Positions 56,111-64,000 of a stretch of DNA of 64,000 nt are shown piece by piece. Position 1 is the first letter of the stretch; every line of letters begins with the position of its first letter. The DNA comes from an uncultured Oscillospiraceae bacterium (GTDB taxonomy: Bacteria > Bacillota > Clostridia > Oscillospirales > Oscillospiraceae). A program made the position numbers and the translations under genes. Location: NCBI GenBank assembly GCA_947632175.1, contig CANROC010000016.1, positions 1 to 64,000 on the forward strand, given 5' to 3'. The notes beneath the pieces are model-generated. The model did no database searches. It had not been told where the DNA came from and saw only the letters and a program-made list of their open reading frames with translations.

Positions 56111-58770
56111 CACTTGGCCTCGTACCAGTTGCGGCCCACGTGGGCCTCCGCCGTCAGGGGCACGGTGAGCTCCGCCGCCCCCTCCATGGCCTCCACCAAA
56201 AGCGCCCGGACCGCCTCGGCGTCCCCGGCGGCGCACTCCACAATGAGCTCGTCGTGGACCTGCAGCAAAAGCCGCGCGTCCAGCCCGGAGTCCAGAAGCG
56301 CCCGGTCGGCCCGGACCATGGCGATCTTCATGATGTCCGCCGCCGTGCCCTGGATGGGCATATTCCGCGCCACACGCTCGCCGAAGGAGCGGACGTTGAA
56401 GTTCTGGGCCTTCAGCTCCGGCATGGGCCGCCGGCGGCCGTAGAGCGTGGCGGCCACGCCGGTCTCCTTGGCCTCTTTCACCACCCGCTCCATATACTGC
56501 GCCACGCCCTTGTACATGGCCATGTAGGTGTTGATAGTTTCCCGCGCCTCCGCCATGGAGACATGGATGTCCTCGGCCAGGGAGAAGGCGGAGATGCCGT
56601 AGACGATGCCGAAATTCACCGCCTTGGCCCGGCTCCTCTGCTCGTGGGTGACCTCCTCGGGGTCGATGCCCAGCACCTGCGCCGCCGTGGCCCGGTGGAT
56701 GTCCTCCCCGTCGAGGTACGCCTTGCGCATCCGCTCGTCCCCGGAGATGTGGGCGAGGATGCGCAGCTCGATCTGGCTGTAGTCGGCATCCACCAGGACC
56801 CTGCCCTCCGGGGCCACGAACATCTTCCGGATCTCGCCGCCCAGCTCCCGCCGGACGGGGATATTCTGCAAATTGGGCTCGGTGGAGCTTAGCCGCCCCG
56901 TGGCCGTGGCGGTCATCTGGAAGCTTGTGTGGATGCGCCCGTCGGGCCCGATGACCTTGGCAAGGCCGTCGGCGTAGGTGGATTTGAGCTTGGCAAGCTC
57001 CCGGTACTCCAGCACCAGCCCCACCGCGGGGTGGCGGGAGCGGAGCTTTTCCAGCACGTCCGCGTTGGTGGAGTACCCCCGGGCCGTCTTCTTGGGCGCG
57101 GGCAGACCCAGGTCGTCAAAGAGCACCTCGCCCAGCTGCTTGGGGGAGTTGATGTTGAACTTTTTCCCCGTGAGCGCGTATATTTCCGCCGAGACGGCGT
57201 CGATCTGCGCCCCCAGGAGCTTACCGAAATCCGTTAGCGCCTGCCGGTCCACCAAAAACCCGGCCCGCTCCATCCGTGCCAGCACCGGGCACAGGGGAAG
57301 CTCCACCTCCCGGAAGAGGAAGGTGAGGTTGTATGCCTCCAGCTTGGGCTCCAGCGTATCCCGCAGGGCCGACACGCCCGCCGCCTCGGAGAGGAGCCGC
57401 GCCGCGGTCCTCACCCCGTCGTCCAGGAGGGAGAACTGCCCGTCCTCCGCCGCCACGTCCATGGGCGTAAAGCCGCACCAGCGCCGGCACAGAGCCCCCA
57501 GCTCAAAATTTCCCGCCGTGGGGTCGATGAGATACGCCGCCAGGGCCGCGTCGAAGACCCAGCCGCCGGCCTCCAAGCCCATGTCCATGAGCTTACGGAG
57601 GGTATCCTTGACCTCGTGGCCCTCTTTTTGTATGCTGTCAGCACACAAAGCCTCCAGGGCCTGACGCCACACCGGGGTCCCCTCCCGCAGGATGAACCCC
57701 AGGCCCTCGGGCCCGTCGTCGTCCACGCTGACACAGCACAGGGCCATGTCCTCGGAAAACCGCACCGCCACCGGGGCGGCGGCGATCGCCTTTTGAAACG
57801 CCGCCAGCGTCTCGGCGTCCGTCACCTCCACGCTGACGCACTCCCCCTTGAAGACCGGGGCCTCGCCCTCCTCCCGGACAGGAGGGGTGAGCTTATACTG
57901 CTCCATGAGCCGCGCGAAGCCCAGCCGGTCGAAGATGCGGTAGAGGGCGTCGTTGTCAACGGGCGCGACCAGGTTCTCCTCCGGCGTAAAGGTGAGGGGC
58001 GCGTCACAGCGGATGGTGGCCAGGTCCTTGGACATCATGGCCTGCTCCCGGCCCTCCGTGAGCTTTTTGATAAGGCTGGGACTGGCCGGCTTGTCCGGGG
58101 CCTGACAGATGTCCGGCAGGCGGTCGTAAAGGCTCTCCACCGTATCGTAGAGCTGTATGAGCCCCATGGCCGTCTTTGTCCCCACGCCATGGACGCCGGG
58201 GATGTTGTCGGAGGTGTCGCCCATCAGGGCCTTGAGGTCGATGAGGCGGATGGGGTCGAAGCCGTACTCCTCCCGGAAGACCTCCGGCGTCACGGCCCTT
58301 GTGGTGGTCTCGCCCATCCGCGTGGTCACCAGCCGCACGGTGACGGCGTTGGAGACCAGCTGCAGGGAGTCCTTGTCCCCGGTGCAGACCACGCACTCCC
58401 ACCCGGCCTCGGTACATTTTTTCGAGATGGTCCCCAGGAGGTCGTCCGCCTCCCAGCCGGAAAGCTCATAGCGCCGGATGTTCATGGCGTCCAGCGTCTC
58501 CTTCAGAATGGGCATCTGCGCCGCCAGCTCCTCGGGCATTCCATGGCGCGTGGCCTTGTAGCCCTCAAACAGCAAATGCCGGAAGGTGGGGGCCGGCAGG
58601 TCGAAGGTCACGCACAGGGCGTCCGGCTCCTCCTCGGCCTCGATGCGCCGGAGGATGTTGAGGAACCCGAAGATCGCGTTGGTAGGCGTCCCGTCCGGGG
58701 CGTTGAGCATCCGCACCCCAAAAAACGCCCGGTTCACAATGCTGTTTCCGTCCACCGCCACAAGCTTCAT
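56110..58770 (-). CDS. polA: DNA polymerase I
   Basis: 886 residues from ATG 58770 with GGGAGG upstream. The 5'-nuclease domain (1-300) contains VAVDGNSIVNRAFFG, GWEADDLLGTISKK and GDTSDNIPGVHGVGTKTA. The middle domain (about 320-490) keeps the fold but lacks the DxE exonuclease motif: the position reads VAVRFSEDMALC, so proofreading is probably absent, as in Bacillus-type enzymes. Polymerase motifs are VDADYSQIELRILAHI (A), RSRAKAVNFGIVYGIS (B) and LLQVHDELIVE (C). It fills gaps in Okazaki processing and repair. First of the polA-rimI-tsaD unit. Confidence 0.97.
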   Translation of the reverse strand: MKLVAVDGNSIVNRAFFGVRMLNAPDGTPTNAIFGFLNILRRIEAEEEPDALCVTFDLPAPTFRHLLFEGYKATRHGMPEELAAQMPILKETLDAMNIRRYELSGWEADDLLGTISKKCTEAGWECVVCTGDKDSLQLVSNAVTVRLVTTRMGETTTRAVTPEVFREEYGFDPIRLIDLKALMGDTSDNIPGVHGVGTKTAMGLIQLYDTVESLYDRLPDICQAPDKPASPSLIKKLTEGREQAMMSKDLATIRCDAPLTFTPEENLVAPVDNDALYRIFDRLGFARLMEQYKLTPPVREEGEAPVFKGECVSVEVTDAETLAAFQKAIAAAPVAVRFSEDMALCCVSVDDDGPEGLGFILREGTPVWRQALEALCADSIQKEGHEVKDTLRKLMDMGLEAGGWVFDAALAAYLIDPTAGNFELGALCRRWCGFTPMDVAAEDGQFSLLDDGVRTAARLLSEAAGVSALRDTLEPKLEAYNLTFLFREVELPLCPVLARMERAGFLVDRQALTDFGKLLGAQIDAVSAEIYALTGKKFNINSPKQLGEVLFDDLGLPAPKKTARGYSTNADVLEKLRSRHPAVGLVLEYRELAKLKSTYADGLAKVIGPDGRIHTSFQMTATATGRLSSTEPNLQNIPVRRELGGEIRKMFVAPEGRVLVDADYSQIELRILAHISGDERMRKAYLDGEDIHRATAAQVLGIDPEEVTHEQRSRAKAVNFGIVYGISAFSLAEDIHVSMAEARETINTYMAMYKGVAQYMERVVKEAKETGVAATLYGRRRPMPELKAQNFNVRSFGERVARNMPIQGTAADIMKIAMVRADRALLDSGLDARLLLQVHDELIVECAAGDAEAVRALLVEAMEGAAELTVPLTAEAHVGRNWYEAK

Positions 58771-58966
58771 CGGAGCACCTCCCAAAAAATCCTTAACCAA
58801 TCCATTTTATCACCCCCCGCCCCGTTATGCAACCCCGCCAAGCCAAGTTTTTCGAAACCGCTCAGAAACCTCACACTTCGCTGCCCCCCTGTCCCCCTCC
58901 TGCGAGGAGGAGGCGTAAAAAGGATGCGCCGCTTTGCGGCGCATTTCAGTCTGTCAAAAAACTCAA
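58771..58966. repeat. Spacer upstream of polA with repeat modules
   Basis: CTGCCCCCCTGTCCCCCTCC with TGCGAGGAGG (about 58880-58912) is an inverted, diverged CTCCTCGTAGGAGG module. A GCGCCGCTTTGCGGCGC hairpin follows at 58926-58942. No gene. Confidence 0.65.
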
Positions 58967-59152
58967 ATCGAGCATTTTTTCCGGCGGCATGTACGTCGGA
59001 AAAAATACCTTTTGTTTTGCGGAGTGTGCGGCCCCAAAGGGGCCGTGCGCGGAGCAAAACGGCAGAAACTCCCGTCCTGAATTCCGCAGAATTCAGGACG
59101 GGAGTTTCGCACGTTCCCCTTTGTCGGAAAAGGCCGCAGGCCTTTTCCGACA
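58967..59152 (+). ncRNA. Candidate structured RNA, copy 4 (no promoter)
   Basis: Starts ATCGAGCATTTTTTCCGGCG, GCATGTACGTCGGAAAAAAT, ACCTTTTGT as in copy 2. P1 is GTTTTGC (59014-59020) with GCAAAAC (59054-59060), enclosing AGTGTGC and a GGCCCC/GGGGCC hairpin. P2 is a perfect 20-bp stem (59065-59084 with 59089-59108), loop CGCA. After GCACGTTCCCC, P3 is a perfect 14-bp stem (59122-59135 with 59139-59152), loop GCA. Stem sequences are unrelated to those of copy 2 but pairing is retained. The promoter found in copies 1-3 is absent. Confidence 0.6.
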
Positions 59153-59443
59153 GGCTGACCTCCCCCCTGGGGGAGGTGCCGAGCGAAGCGAGGCGGAAGG
59201 GTTGACCCCTTTTTCGGAAAAAGTAGGGGCGGGTTCCAAAACCCGCCCGTGCCACGCCGCTTGACAAAACCGTTCCGAAAACCCGCACCCGCCCCCGTCT
59301 CAGGGCCCCCTCCTCGTAGGAGGGGGGCAGGGGGGAAGCGAGCGTGGGATGACGGGGCAGGTTCGATAATTCGCAGCCGCCCCCGACGCGGCTGTCCCTC
59401 CCGTCTCTGGGACGGCCGCGTATCGGCGGCTGAGGTTGAGGGG
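59153..59443. repeat. Repeat modules after RNA copy 4
   Basis: A GTAGGGGCGGGTTCC + AAAACCCGCCCG module (59224-59250) and a CTCCTCGTAGGAGGGGGGC module (59310-59328) with the usual AGCGAGCG end. No gene. Confidence 0.75.
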
Positions 59444-61696
59444 TCAGGGGTTCATGTATGTTTGGTAGATCTCCGCCATGTCGGTGTCGTAGTACCAATC
59501 TCCCAGGTCCTGGTAGTTCCCGTCGGGGCGGAGGGGGGTCGCGTCGCCTGTTACGGTATGGACGAGCACCTCTTGCTTGCTTACCCACAGGCCGAACTGA
59601 CTGCAGAAGGAGCACCAGGGGATGTGGGCCTCCTCCAGGACGCCCAGCAGCGCGTCCGCGGCGGACCGGGCGGTCTCCCGCGGGATGGAGGCGTTGAAGC
59701 CGAACTCCTGGACCATGATGGCCACGCCGGTCCGTTCCCGAAACGCCGTATACTCGGTGAAGCGTTCCGCCAGAGTGTCCCGGTCCATCCGGAACAGGGT
59801 GTCCGGGTCGGCGGCGGAGACGGTCCCGTCGCTTTGGAAGGTCAGCTCGGGGACCGTCTCGTTGGGGACAAAATCATGCTGGGCCGAGAGGCAGACGTGC
59901 CCGTCAGACGTTTCCACGGTGATGCCGCGCACCGCGTACCAACAGCCCTCCTCCTGGATGAGCCGGAGGCAATGCGCCGCCTGCGCCAGCTCCACCGTCC
60001 AGGTCCTGCCCTCATAGACGCGAAACTCCCCGCCGGTACCGGGGTCCTCTATGGAGACACAGCCGTCCTGGCCCCATTCCTCGCCGCCCAGCCCCATGCT
60101 GTCGATCTCCCGGCCGTCCGCCAGCCACCGCATGGTGCTCACGGCGTGGGCGCTGTCCACGTCCACGGTGACGGTCGTCCCGGCGGGGAAGTCCCCGTTG
60201 AGCGTAAGGACCCCGTTGTCCCGGTGGATAAAGCCGTTGATGAAGAGCGCGGGCCACTGAGAGGCGCCGTCAGGCAGGAAGTAGGGGTGGATGGACTGGG
60301 CCACCCGGGCGTCGGCCAGCCCCTCCACCGGCACGCCCCTGGTGACCTCCAGGGCGTCGGCGAAGATCAGCCGGTCGGGGGAATGCTCCCGAATGGCGGC
60401 GATCGCCCGCTTCATCAGGGAGGAATAGACCTCGTCCGTCAGGGGCTGGGCCCCGCGGGGCTCGTTGATGAGGTTGAAGCTCAGCAAATTGGAGGGGACG
60501 TCTTTGAAATGCTCCGCGAACCACCCCCAGAACCGGCAGAACAGCTCCTGCTGCTCCGGGTCGTCCCAGAGGGTGATGTTGCCGTCGCCTCCCACCGGGT
60601 CGAAGCCCGGAAATTCGTGGCAGTCAAAGCAGAGGTGGATGCCGTATTTCGCGCACCAGTTCACCAGGTCGTCTATGTTCGCCACCACCGCCTCCCGGAC
60701 CTGCTCCGTGCCGCCGGACTGTCCGAAGACGGTCTGAAAGGCCGTCCCCGCCCGGATAAAATCAAAGCCTGCCTCGGCGATGCGCGCCACCTCTTCCTCG
60801 TAAAAATACTTCCCGCACTCTCCCACGGCGTAGCCGTCGAAGGGCGAGGCGATGGTATAGCCCCTCCAGTCCGGCAGGTCGTTCCAGGCCGCCGCCGGCA
60901 TTTCCCGCGCCAGACGGATCGTCTCCTCCGTCACGCCGCTGACGACGCTGTCGCCGGGGACGAACACCGTGTAGCGAAGACCTCCGTACAACCGGTACGC
61001 CGCCTGGATGGCCTCCGCGCGGGTAAAGGGATCTTTAAAGCGCATGGAGGCCGTCTCCGGGTCGTACTCCAGGTACGGCTTTCCGTTTTGGTAGGAGATC
61101 CCCTCCGCAAACAACCCGGCATTCGTAAGAAGGCTGCTCCCGGTTCTCCCCTCGTCGTCTGTGCCGATGAGGGAGGGGTTCACATACAGCTCGCGCAGGC
61201 TGGGGATCAGCGGATTGTTCAGCTCCAGCCCTTTCCAGAAGTTCTGCTCGATGGGCGTCATGGCCTCAAACCAGTATGCCCGCTGTAGGATGGGCTCCGC
61301 CCGGTCAAAGCCGGAGGCCATCGCCGCGTAAAAGAGGACCGCGGCCCCCTCGCCGCGGGTCATGGTCTCAGCGGCGTCGCGGAACGTGGCGGAACGCTCA
61401 CGCCACGCCGGCACTGTATCGGGCAGCGTCAGCTCCAGGAGCTTTTCCAGCATCAGGCAGTCCTGGGCATAGGTGACGGGGCTGTCGTAGTCGCTCTGAA
61501 GCGCCTCCGGCACGAACCCCAGGGCGATGGCCGCGTCGATCTCCGGGTCCCCGCTGGGCTGGGGCGGCCGAAAGCTCTCCTGAGGGGCCCGGGACGCGTC
61601 CGTGGAGGACAGACCGCCGCCCTTTCCACAGCCGCCCAGGGAGAGGAGCAGGACAAAGGCCAACAGAAAACACGCAAGACGCCCGGCCGCTTTCAT
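59444..61696 (-). CDS. Glycoside hydrolase family 5 (cellulase-type) lipoprotein
   Basis: 750 residues. The lipoprotein signal is MKAAGRLACFLLAFVLLLSL with lipobox LSLGGC. The N-terminal 250 residues are helical and include an SLH-like segment (FKDPFTRAEAIQAAYRLYGG). The GH5 barrel covers about 265-750. The acid/base Glu is in LLSFNLINEPRGAQP and the nucleophile Glu in VAIMVQEFGFNAS, with an insertion of about 150 residues between them that looks like a beta-sandwich. It would be displayed outside and cut beta-glucans or mannans. Start at ATG 61696 with GGAGG upstream. No other carbohydrate gene adjoins. Confidence 0.87.
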   Translation of the reverse strand: MKAAGRLACFLLAFVLLLSLGGCGKGGGLSSTDASRAPQESFRPPQPSGDPEIDAAIALGFVPEALQSDYDSPVTYAQDCLMLEKLLELTLPDTVPAWRERSATFRDAAETMTRGEGAAVLFYAAMASGFDRAEPILQRAYWFEAMTPIEQNFWKGLELNNPLIPSLRELYVNPSLIGTDDEGRTGSSLLTNAGLFAEGISYQNGKPYLEYDPETASMRFKDPFTRAEAIQAAYRLYGGLRYTVFVPGDSVVSGVTEETIRLAREMPAAAWNDLPDWRGYTIASPFDGYAVGECGKYFYEEEVARIAEAGFDFIRAGTAFQTVFGQSGGTEQVREAVVANIDDLVNWCAKYGIHLCFDCHEFPGFDPVGGDGNITLWDDPEQQELFCRFWGWFAEHFKDVPSNLLSFNLINEPRGAQPLTDEVYSSLMKRAIAAIREHSPDRLIFADALEVTRGVPVEGLADARVAQSIHPYFLPDGASQWPALFINGFIHRDNGVLTLNGDFPAGTTVTVDVDSAHAVSTMRWLADGREIDSMGLGGEEWGQDGCVSIEDPGTGGEFRVYEGRTWTVELAQAAHCLRLIQEEGCWYAVRGITVETSDGHVCLSAQHDFVPNETVPELTFQSDGTVSAADPDTLFRMDRDTLAERFTEYTAFRERTGVAIMVQEFGFNASIPRETARSAADALLGVLEEAHIPWCSFCSQFGLWVSKQEVLVHTVTGDATPLRPDGNYQDLGDWYYDTDMAEIYQTYMNP

Positions 61697-61776
61697 ATCG
61701 CACCTCCGAAAAACAAAAATGAAAAGATACAAATATTGTACAGCGCCGGGCGCGGGGATGTCAAGCCGCGCGGGCG

Positions 61777-61805
61777 TTGCTTTTTTGCCGCTCCTTTGGT
61801 ATAAT
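61777..61805 (+). promoter_or_regulatory. Promoter of the 61828 gene and rsmI
   Basis: TTGCTT, 17-base spacer, TATAAT, 22 bases before the start codon. Confidence 0.75.
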
Positions 61806-61827
61806 GGTCCCAAAAGGCGGTGAGGGG

Positions 61828-62535
61828 ATGGACAGCTTCGCTCTTTGGCCGGGAGGACCGGTGATGAGCGCCGCGGCGGGGGAGCCGGTGACCACGGACA
61901 GCGTGCTGCTGGGGCACTTCCCGTCGCTGACGGGGGTGACCAGGGCCATGGACCTGGGGTGCGGGTCCGGGGTGCTGGGGCTCATTCTGGCGGCGCGGTC
62001 GGAGAAAATCTGCGTGGACATGGTGGAGCTGGACCCCGCTGCGGCGGCGGTTTGCGCCGAAAATGTGGCGAAAAACGGCCTTTCTGGCCGGTTGCGGGTC
62101 TTGAACCGGGACCTCCGGTCCCTGACGGAGCGGGAGGTGGGCAAGACGCAGCTCATCGTCTCCAACCCGCCCTACTACCCCGTGGGGGCCGGGACCGCCC
62201 CGGAGGAGGGGCGCCGACAGGCCCGGGAGGAGCTCTCCTGTACCCTCTCGGACCTGGCTCGGACGGCCTTCCGACTACTTAAGGAGGGGGGTCGGATGGC
62301 CCTCGTATACCCCTGCGGCAGGCTTGCGGAGGCCCTCCGAATCATGTCCGAGACGGGCCTGGAGCCCAAGCGCCTGCGCCTTGTGCAGGCGCGGCGGGAC
62401 ACCGCCCCCTCGGTGGCGCTCATCGAATGCCGCCGGGGCGGGAAGCCGGGGCTGCGGGTGGAGCCCGTGCTGATCCTGAAAAACCCCGACGGCACGGATA
62501 CCGCCGAGGTACGGACGATCTATCATCTTGACTGA
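61828..62535 (+). CDS. tRNA1(Val) (adenine-N6)-methyltransferase-like protein
   Basis: 235 residues. The SAM motif I is AMDLGCGSGVLGLILAA. Motif IV IVSNPPYYPVG (NPPY) marks an N6-adenine or glutamine methyltransferase. The VSTDSVLLG-like VTTDSVLLGHF near residue 25 is the family's usual start. TrmN6/YfiC enzymes methylate A37 of tRNA-Val. Start at ATG 61828 with GGTGAGGGG upstream. rsmI follows after 11 bases, so both are RNA-modification genes in one operon. Confidence 0.88.
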   Translation: MDSFALWPGGPVMSAAAGEPVTTDSVLLGHFPSLTGVTRAMDLGCGSGVLGLILAARSEKICVDMVELDPAAAAVCAENVAKNGLSGRLRVLNRDLRSLTEREVGKTQLIVSNPPYYPVGAGTAPEEGRRQAREELSCTLSDLARTAFRLLKEGGRMALVYPCGRLAEALRIMSETGLEPKRLRLVQARRDTAPSVALIECRRGGKPGLRVEPVLILKNPDGTDTAEVRTIYHLD

Positions 62536-62546
62536 CGGGAGGACAT

Positions 62547-63377
62547 ATGGCCGGAAAGCTTTTTCTTGTAGGGACCCCCATCGGGAATCTGGGGGACCTG
62601 TCGCCCCGGGCGCTGGAGGCGCTGGGGGAGGCGGATTTCATCGCGGCGGAGGACACGCGGGTGACGCTGAAGCTCCTCACTCACTTCGGGCTCAAGAAGC
62701 CCCTGGTGAGCTACTATGAGCACAATAAGGCCGAGGCCGGGCCGCGGATCGTGGAGCGGCTTCTTGCCGGGGAGACCTGCGCCCTGGTGACGGACGCGGG
62801 GATGCCCGCCATCTCCGACCCCGGCGAGGACCTGGTCCGCCTGTGCCACGAGGCGCGGGTGCCGGTGCTGGCCGTCCCCGGACCCTGCGCCGCCGTGACG
62901 GCGCTGGCCCTCTCGGGCCTGCCCACGGGGCGGTTCACCTTCGAGGGGTTTTTGTCGGTCAACAAGTCCGCCCGGTTCGAGCATCTCGACGCCCTGCGGG
63001 GGGAAAAACGCACCATGGTCTTCTACGAGGCGCCCCACAAGCTGCGCCAGACGCTGCTGGATATGCTGGAGGTGCTGGGGGACCGGGAGATCGCCCTGTG
63101 CCGGGAGCTCACCAAGCTCCACGAGGAGACCCTCCGCACCACCCTCGGCGAGGCCGCGCGCCTTTATGAAACGGAGGAGCCCCGGGGCGAGTACGTCCTG
63201 GTCCTGGCGGGGGCCAGGGGAGAGGCGGAGATCACCGTTACCCCGGAGGAGGCCGTCGATCTGGCCCTCCGGCTCCGGAAGGAGGGCATGAGCCTCAAGG
63301 ACGCCGCCAAGCGCGCCTCCCAGCGCACCGGGATTTCCAGAAATGTCATCTACGACGGGGCATTGAAGCGAAAATGA
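62547..63377 (+). CDS. rsmI: 16S rRNA (cytidine1402-2'-O)-methyltransferase
   Basis: 276-residue SPOUT-independent, tetrapyrrole-methylase-fold enzyme. LFLVGTPIGNLGDLSPRALE, AEDTRVTLKLLTHF, ALVTDAGMPAISDPGE and VPGPCAAVTALALSGLPTGR are diagnostic of RsmI. The C-terminal helical domain with LKDAAKRASQRTGISRNVIY completes it. It methylates the ribose of C1402 in the decoding centre. Second gene of an operon with the tRNA methyltransferase. Confidence 0.96.
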   Translation: MAGKLFLVGTPIGNLGDLSPRALEALGEADFIAAEDTRVTLKLLTHFGLKKPLVSYYEHNKAEAGPRIVERLLAGETCALVTDAGMPAISDPGEDLVRLCHEARVPVLAVPGPCAAVTALALSGLPTGRFTFEGFLSVNKSARFEHLDALRGEKRTMVFYEAPHKLRQTLLDMLEVLGDREIALCRELTKLHEETLRTTLGEAARLYETEEPRGEYVLVLAGARGEAEITVTPEEAVDLALRLRKEGMSLKDAAKRASQRTGISRNVIYDGALKRK

Positions 63378-63504
63378 CATTAATTCACAATACGCATAGA
63401 TAACGGATTTATGCACTTTGACTGGAAAAGCTTTTACGCCATTTATTAAGAGATTTTAAAAAAATATGAATCCAGAAAACGCCTTTTTTCGACAACGCAG
63501 GCAC

Positions 63505-63537
63505 AAAAAAAGTCCGCCTTTCGGCGGGCTTTTTTTC
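63505..63537 (-). terminator. Terminator of the AbrB-family gene
   Basis: Stem AAAAAAAGTCCGCC / GGCGGGCTTTTTTT with one mismatch and a 4-base loop, symmetrical A/T-runs, just beyond the stop at 63543. Confidence 0.8.
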
Positions 63538-63542
63538 CTCGC

Positions 63543-63785
63543 TTAAAGATGCTTGATCTCATCGAGGCACGTGTCGCAGATGTTCTTGCCCTTGTGGACG
63601 CTGAGGCCCTTGGTCTTCCCGCAGAAAACGCAGGAATCCTCGTGCTTGGCCAGGACAATCTTTTCGCCGTCCACGAAGATCTCCAGGGAGTCCTTCTCAG
63701 CGATGTCCAGGGTGCGACGAAGTTCGATGGGGATGACGATCCTGCCCAGTTCGTCAACCTTGCGTACGATGCCAGTGGATTTCAT
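63543..63785 (-). CDS. AbrB/SpoVT-family transition regulator with C-terminal zinc-ribbon-like motif
   Basis: 80 residues. The N-terminal 50 (MKSTGIVRKVDELGRIVIPI, then ELRRTLDIAEKDSLEIFV) form the AbrB swapped-hairpin DNA-binding domain. Unlike plain AbrB, the tail has CVFCGK and CDTCLDE, two CxxC pairs about 20 residues apart that could bind zinc. The start has GGGAGGAG upstream and a SigA-like promoter at 63817-63844. It resembles the spoVT start in this window but is a separate gene. AbrB-type proteins repress post-exponential genes. Confidence 0.9.
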   Translation of the reverse strand: MKSTGIVRKVDELGRIVIPIELRRTLDIAEKDSLEIFVDGEKIVLAKHEDSCVFCGKTKGLSVHKGKNICDTCLDEIKHL

Positions 63786-63816
63786 ATGATCTCCTCCCTT
63801 TTTGATTCCTGAAATG

Positions 63817-63844
63817 ATTGTAACATTTTTAAAAAATTTGTCAA
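63817..63844 (-). promoter_or_regulatory. Promoter of the AbrB-family gene
   Basis: Minus strand TTGACA, 16-base spacer, TACAAT. Confidence 0.75.
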
Positions 63845-63968
63845 GATTTAAAGGAAAAATTTTTTAATTTTTTTGTAAAATTTGAATAAATTCCTGGCCT
63901 GCGTGTCGAAAAAACTCGATTTTTGAGAGAAAATGCCACTTTCCCGTTTGGAAAAAGGTCTAATGGCC

Positions 63969-63997
63969 TTGCAAAAGCGTGGAAAATCCCCTATAAT
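63969..63997 (+). promoter_or_regulatory. Promoter reading out of the window
   Basis: TTGCAA, 17-base spacer, TATAAT ending 3 bases before the right edge. Its gene lies beyond the window. Confidence 0.6.
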
Positions 63998-64000
63998 AGA

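Overview
The window is GC-rich chromosome from an endospore-forming member of the Firmicutes/Clostridia, most like the Oscillospiraceae (Flavonifractor/Oscillibacter-type) lineage. I infer this from a split spoVT gene, a single-chain GlyRS, a SigA-type promoter set (TTGACA-17-TATAAT), a THF riboswitch before folT, a Na+-pumping decarboxylase operon, and intergenic spacers full of palindromic repeats. No species can be assigned from the sequence alone.

Layout. (1) 1-5040: right end of an integrative mobilizable element (helix-turn-helix protein, relaxosome protein, MobP-type relaxase with a frameshifted tail, excisionase, tyrosine integrase), abutting the 3' end of tRNA-Thr. (2) 5038-29218: core genes. 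These are tRNA-Thr/Asp, a pseudouridine synthase, murF, ddl, riboswitch-controlled folT, tatD, secG, an LTA-synthase-like protein, glyS, a D-2-hydroxyacid dehydrogenase, typA, argS, murI, an XpaC-like protein, metY and two FAD oxidoreductases. (3) 30170-38653: spoVT interrupted by a 7.94-kb serine-recombinase element. (4) 38819-43974: acetyltransferase, HIT protein and the four-gene oad sodium-pump operon. (5) 45284-63785: tRNA-Arg/Val, then MBL hydrolase, HAD phosphatase, mreB, comF, recD2, an orphan WapI-type immunity gene, uvrB, tsaD-rimI-polA, a GH5 lipoprotein, a tRNA methyltransferase, rsmI and an AbrB-family regulator.

The main discovery is in region 3. The first 33 codons of spoVT lie at 38555-38653 (minus strand). 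The remaining 146 codons lie 8 kb away at 30170-30610, fused in frame to the 3' end of a large serine recombinase. Both junctions carry the same 13-bp sequence (30612-30624 and 38556-38568). Joining the halves at that core gives a 179-residue SpoVT with no gap; B. subtilis SpoVT has 178. The element therefore has the geometry of a sigK 'skin'-type intervening element. Two features are unusual. The recombinase's C-terminus is swapped for SpoVT's C-terminal domain while the element is integrated. The split gene also has a forespore (SigG)-like promoter, so excision there would be inherited. Cargo includes two DUF4143 ATPases, an ECF-like sigma factor with a membrane DUF4367 partner, and a small secreted protein.

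A second discovery is a dispersed structured-RNA element (about 29926-30169, 43979-44129 and 58967-59152, plus a promoter-only relic at 19482). Its helices change sequence completely between copies yet stay paired and keep a CGCA loop. Three copies have a perfect TTGACA-17-TATAAT promoter aimed at the 3' end of a convergent gene. Around them lie arrays of several modular palindromic repeats.
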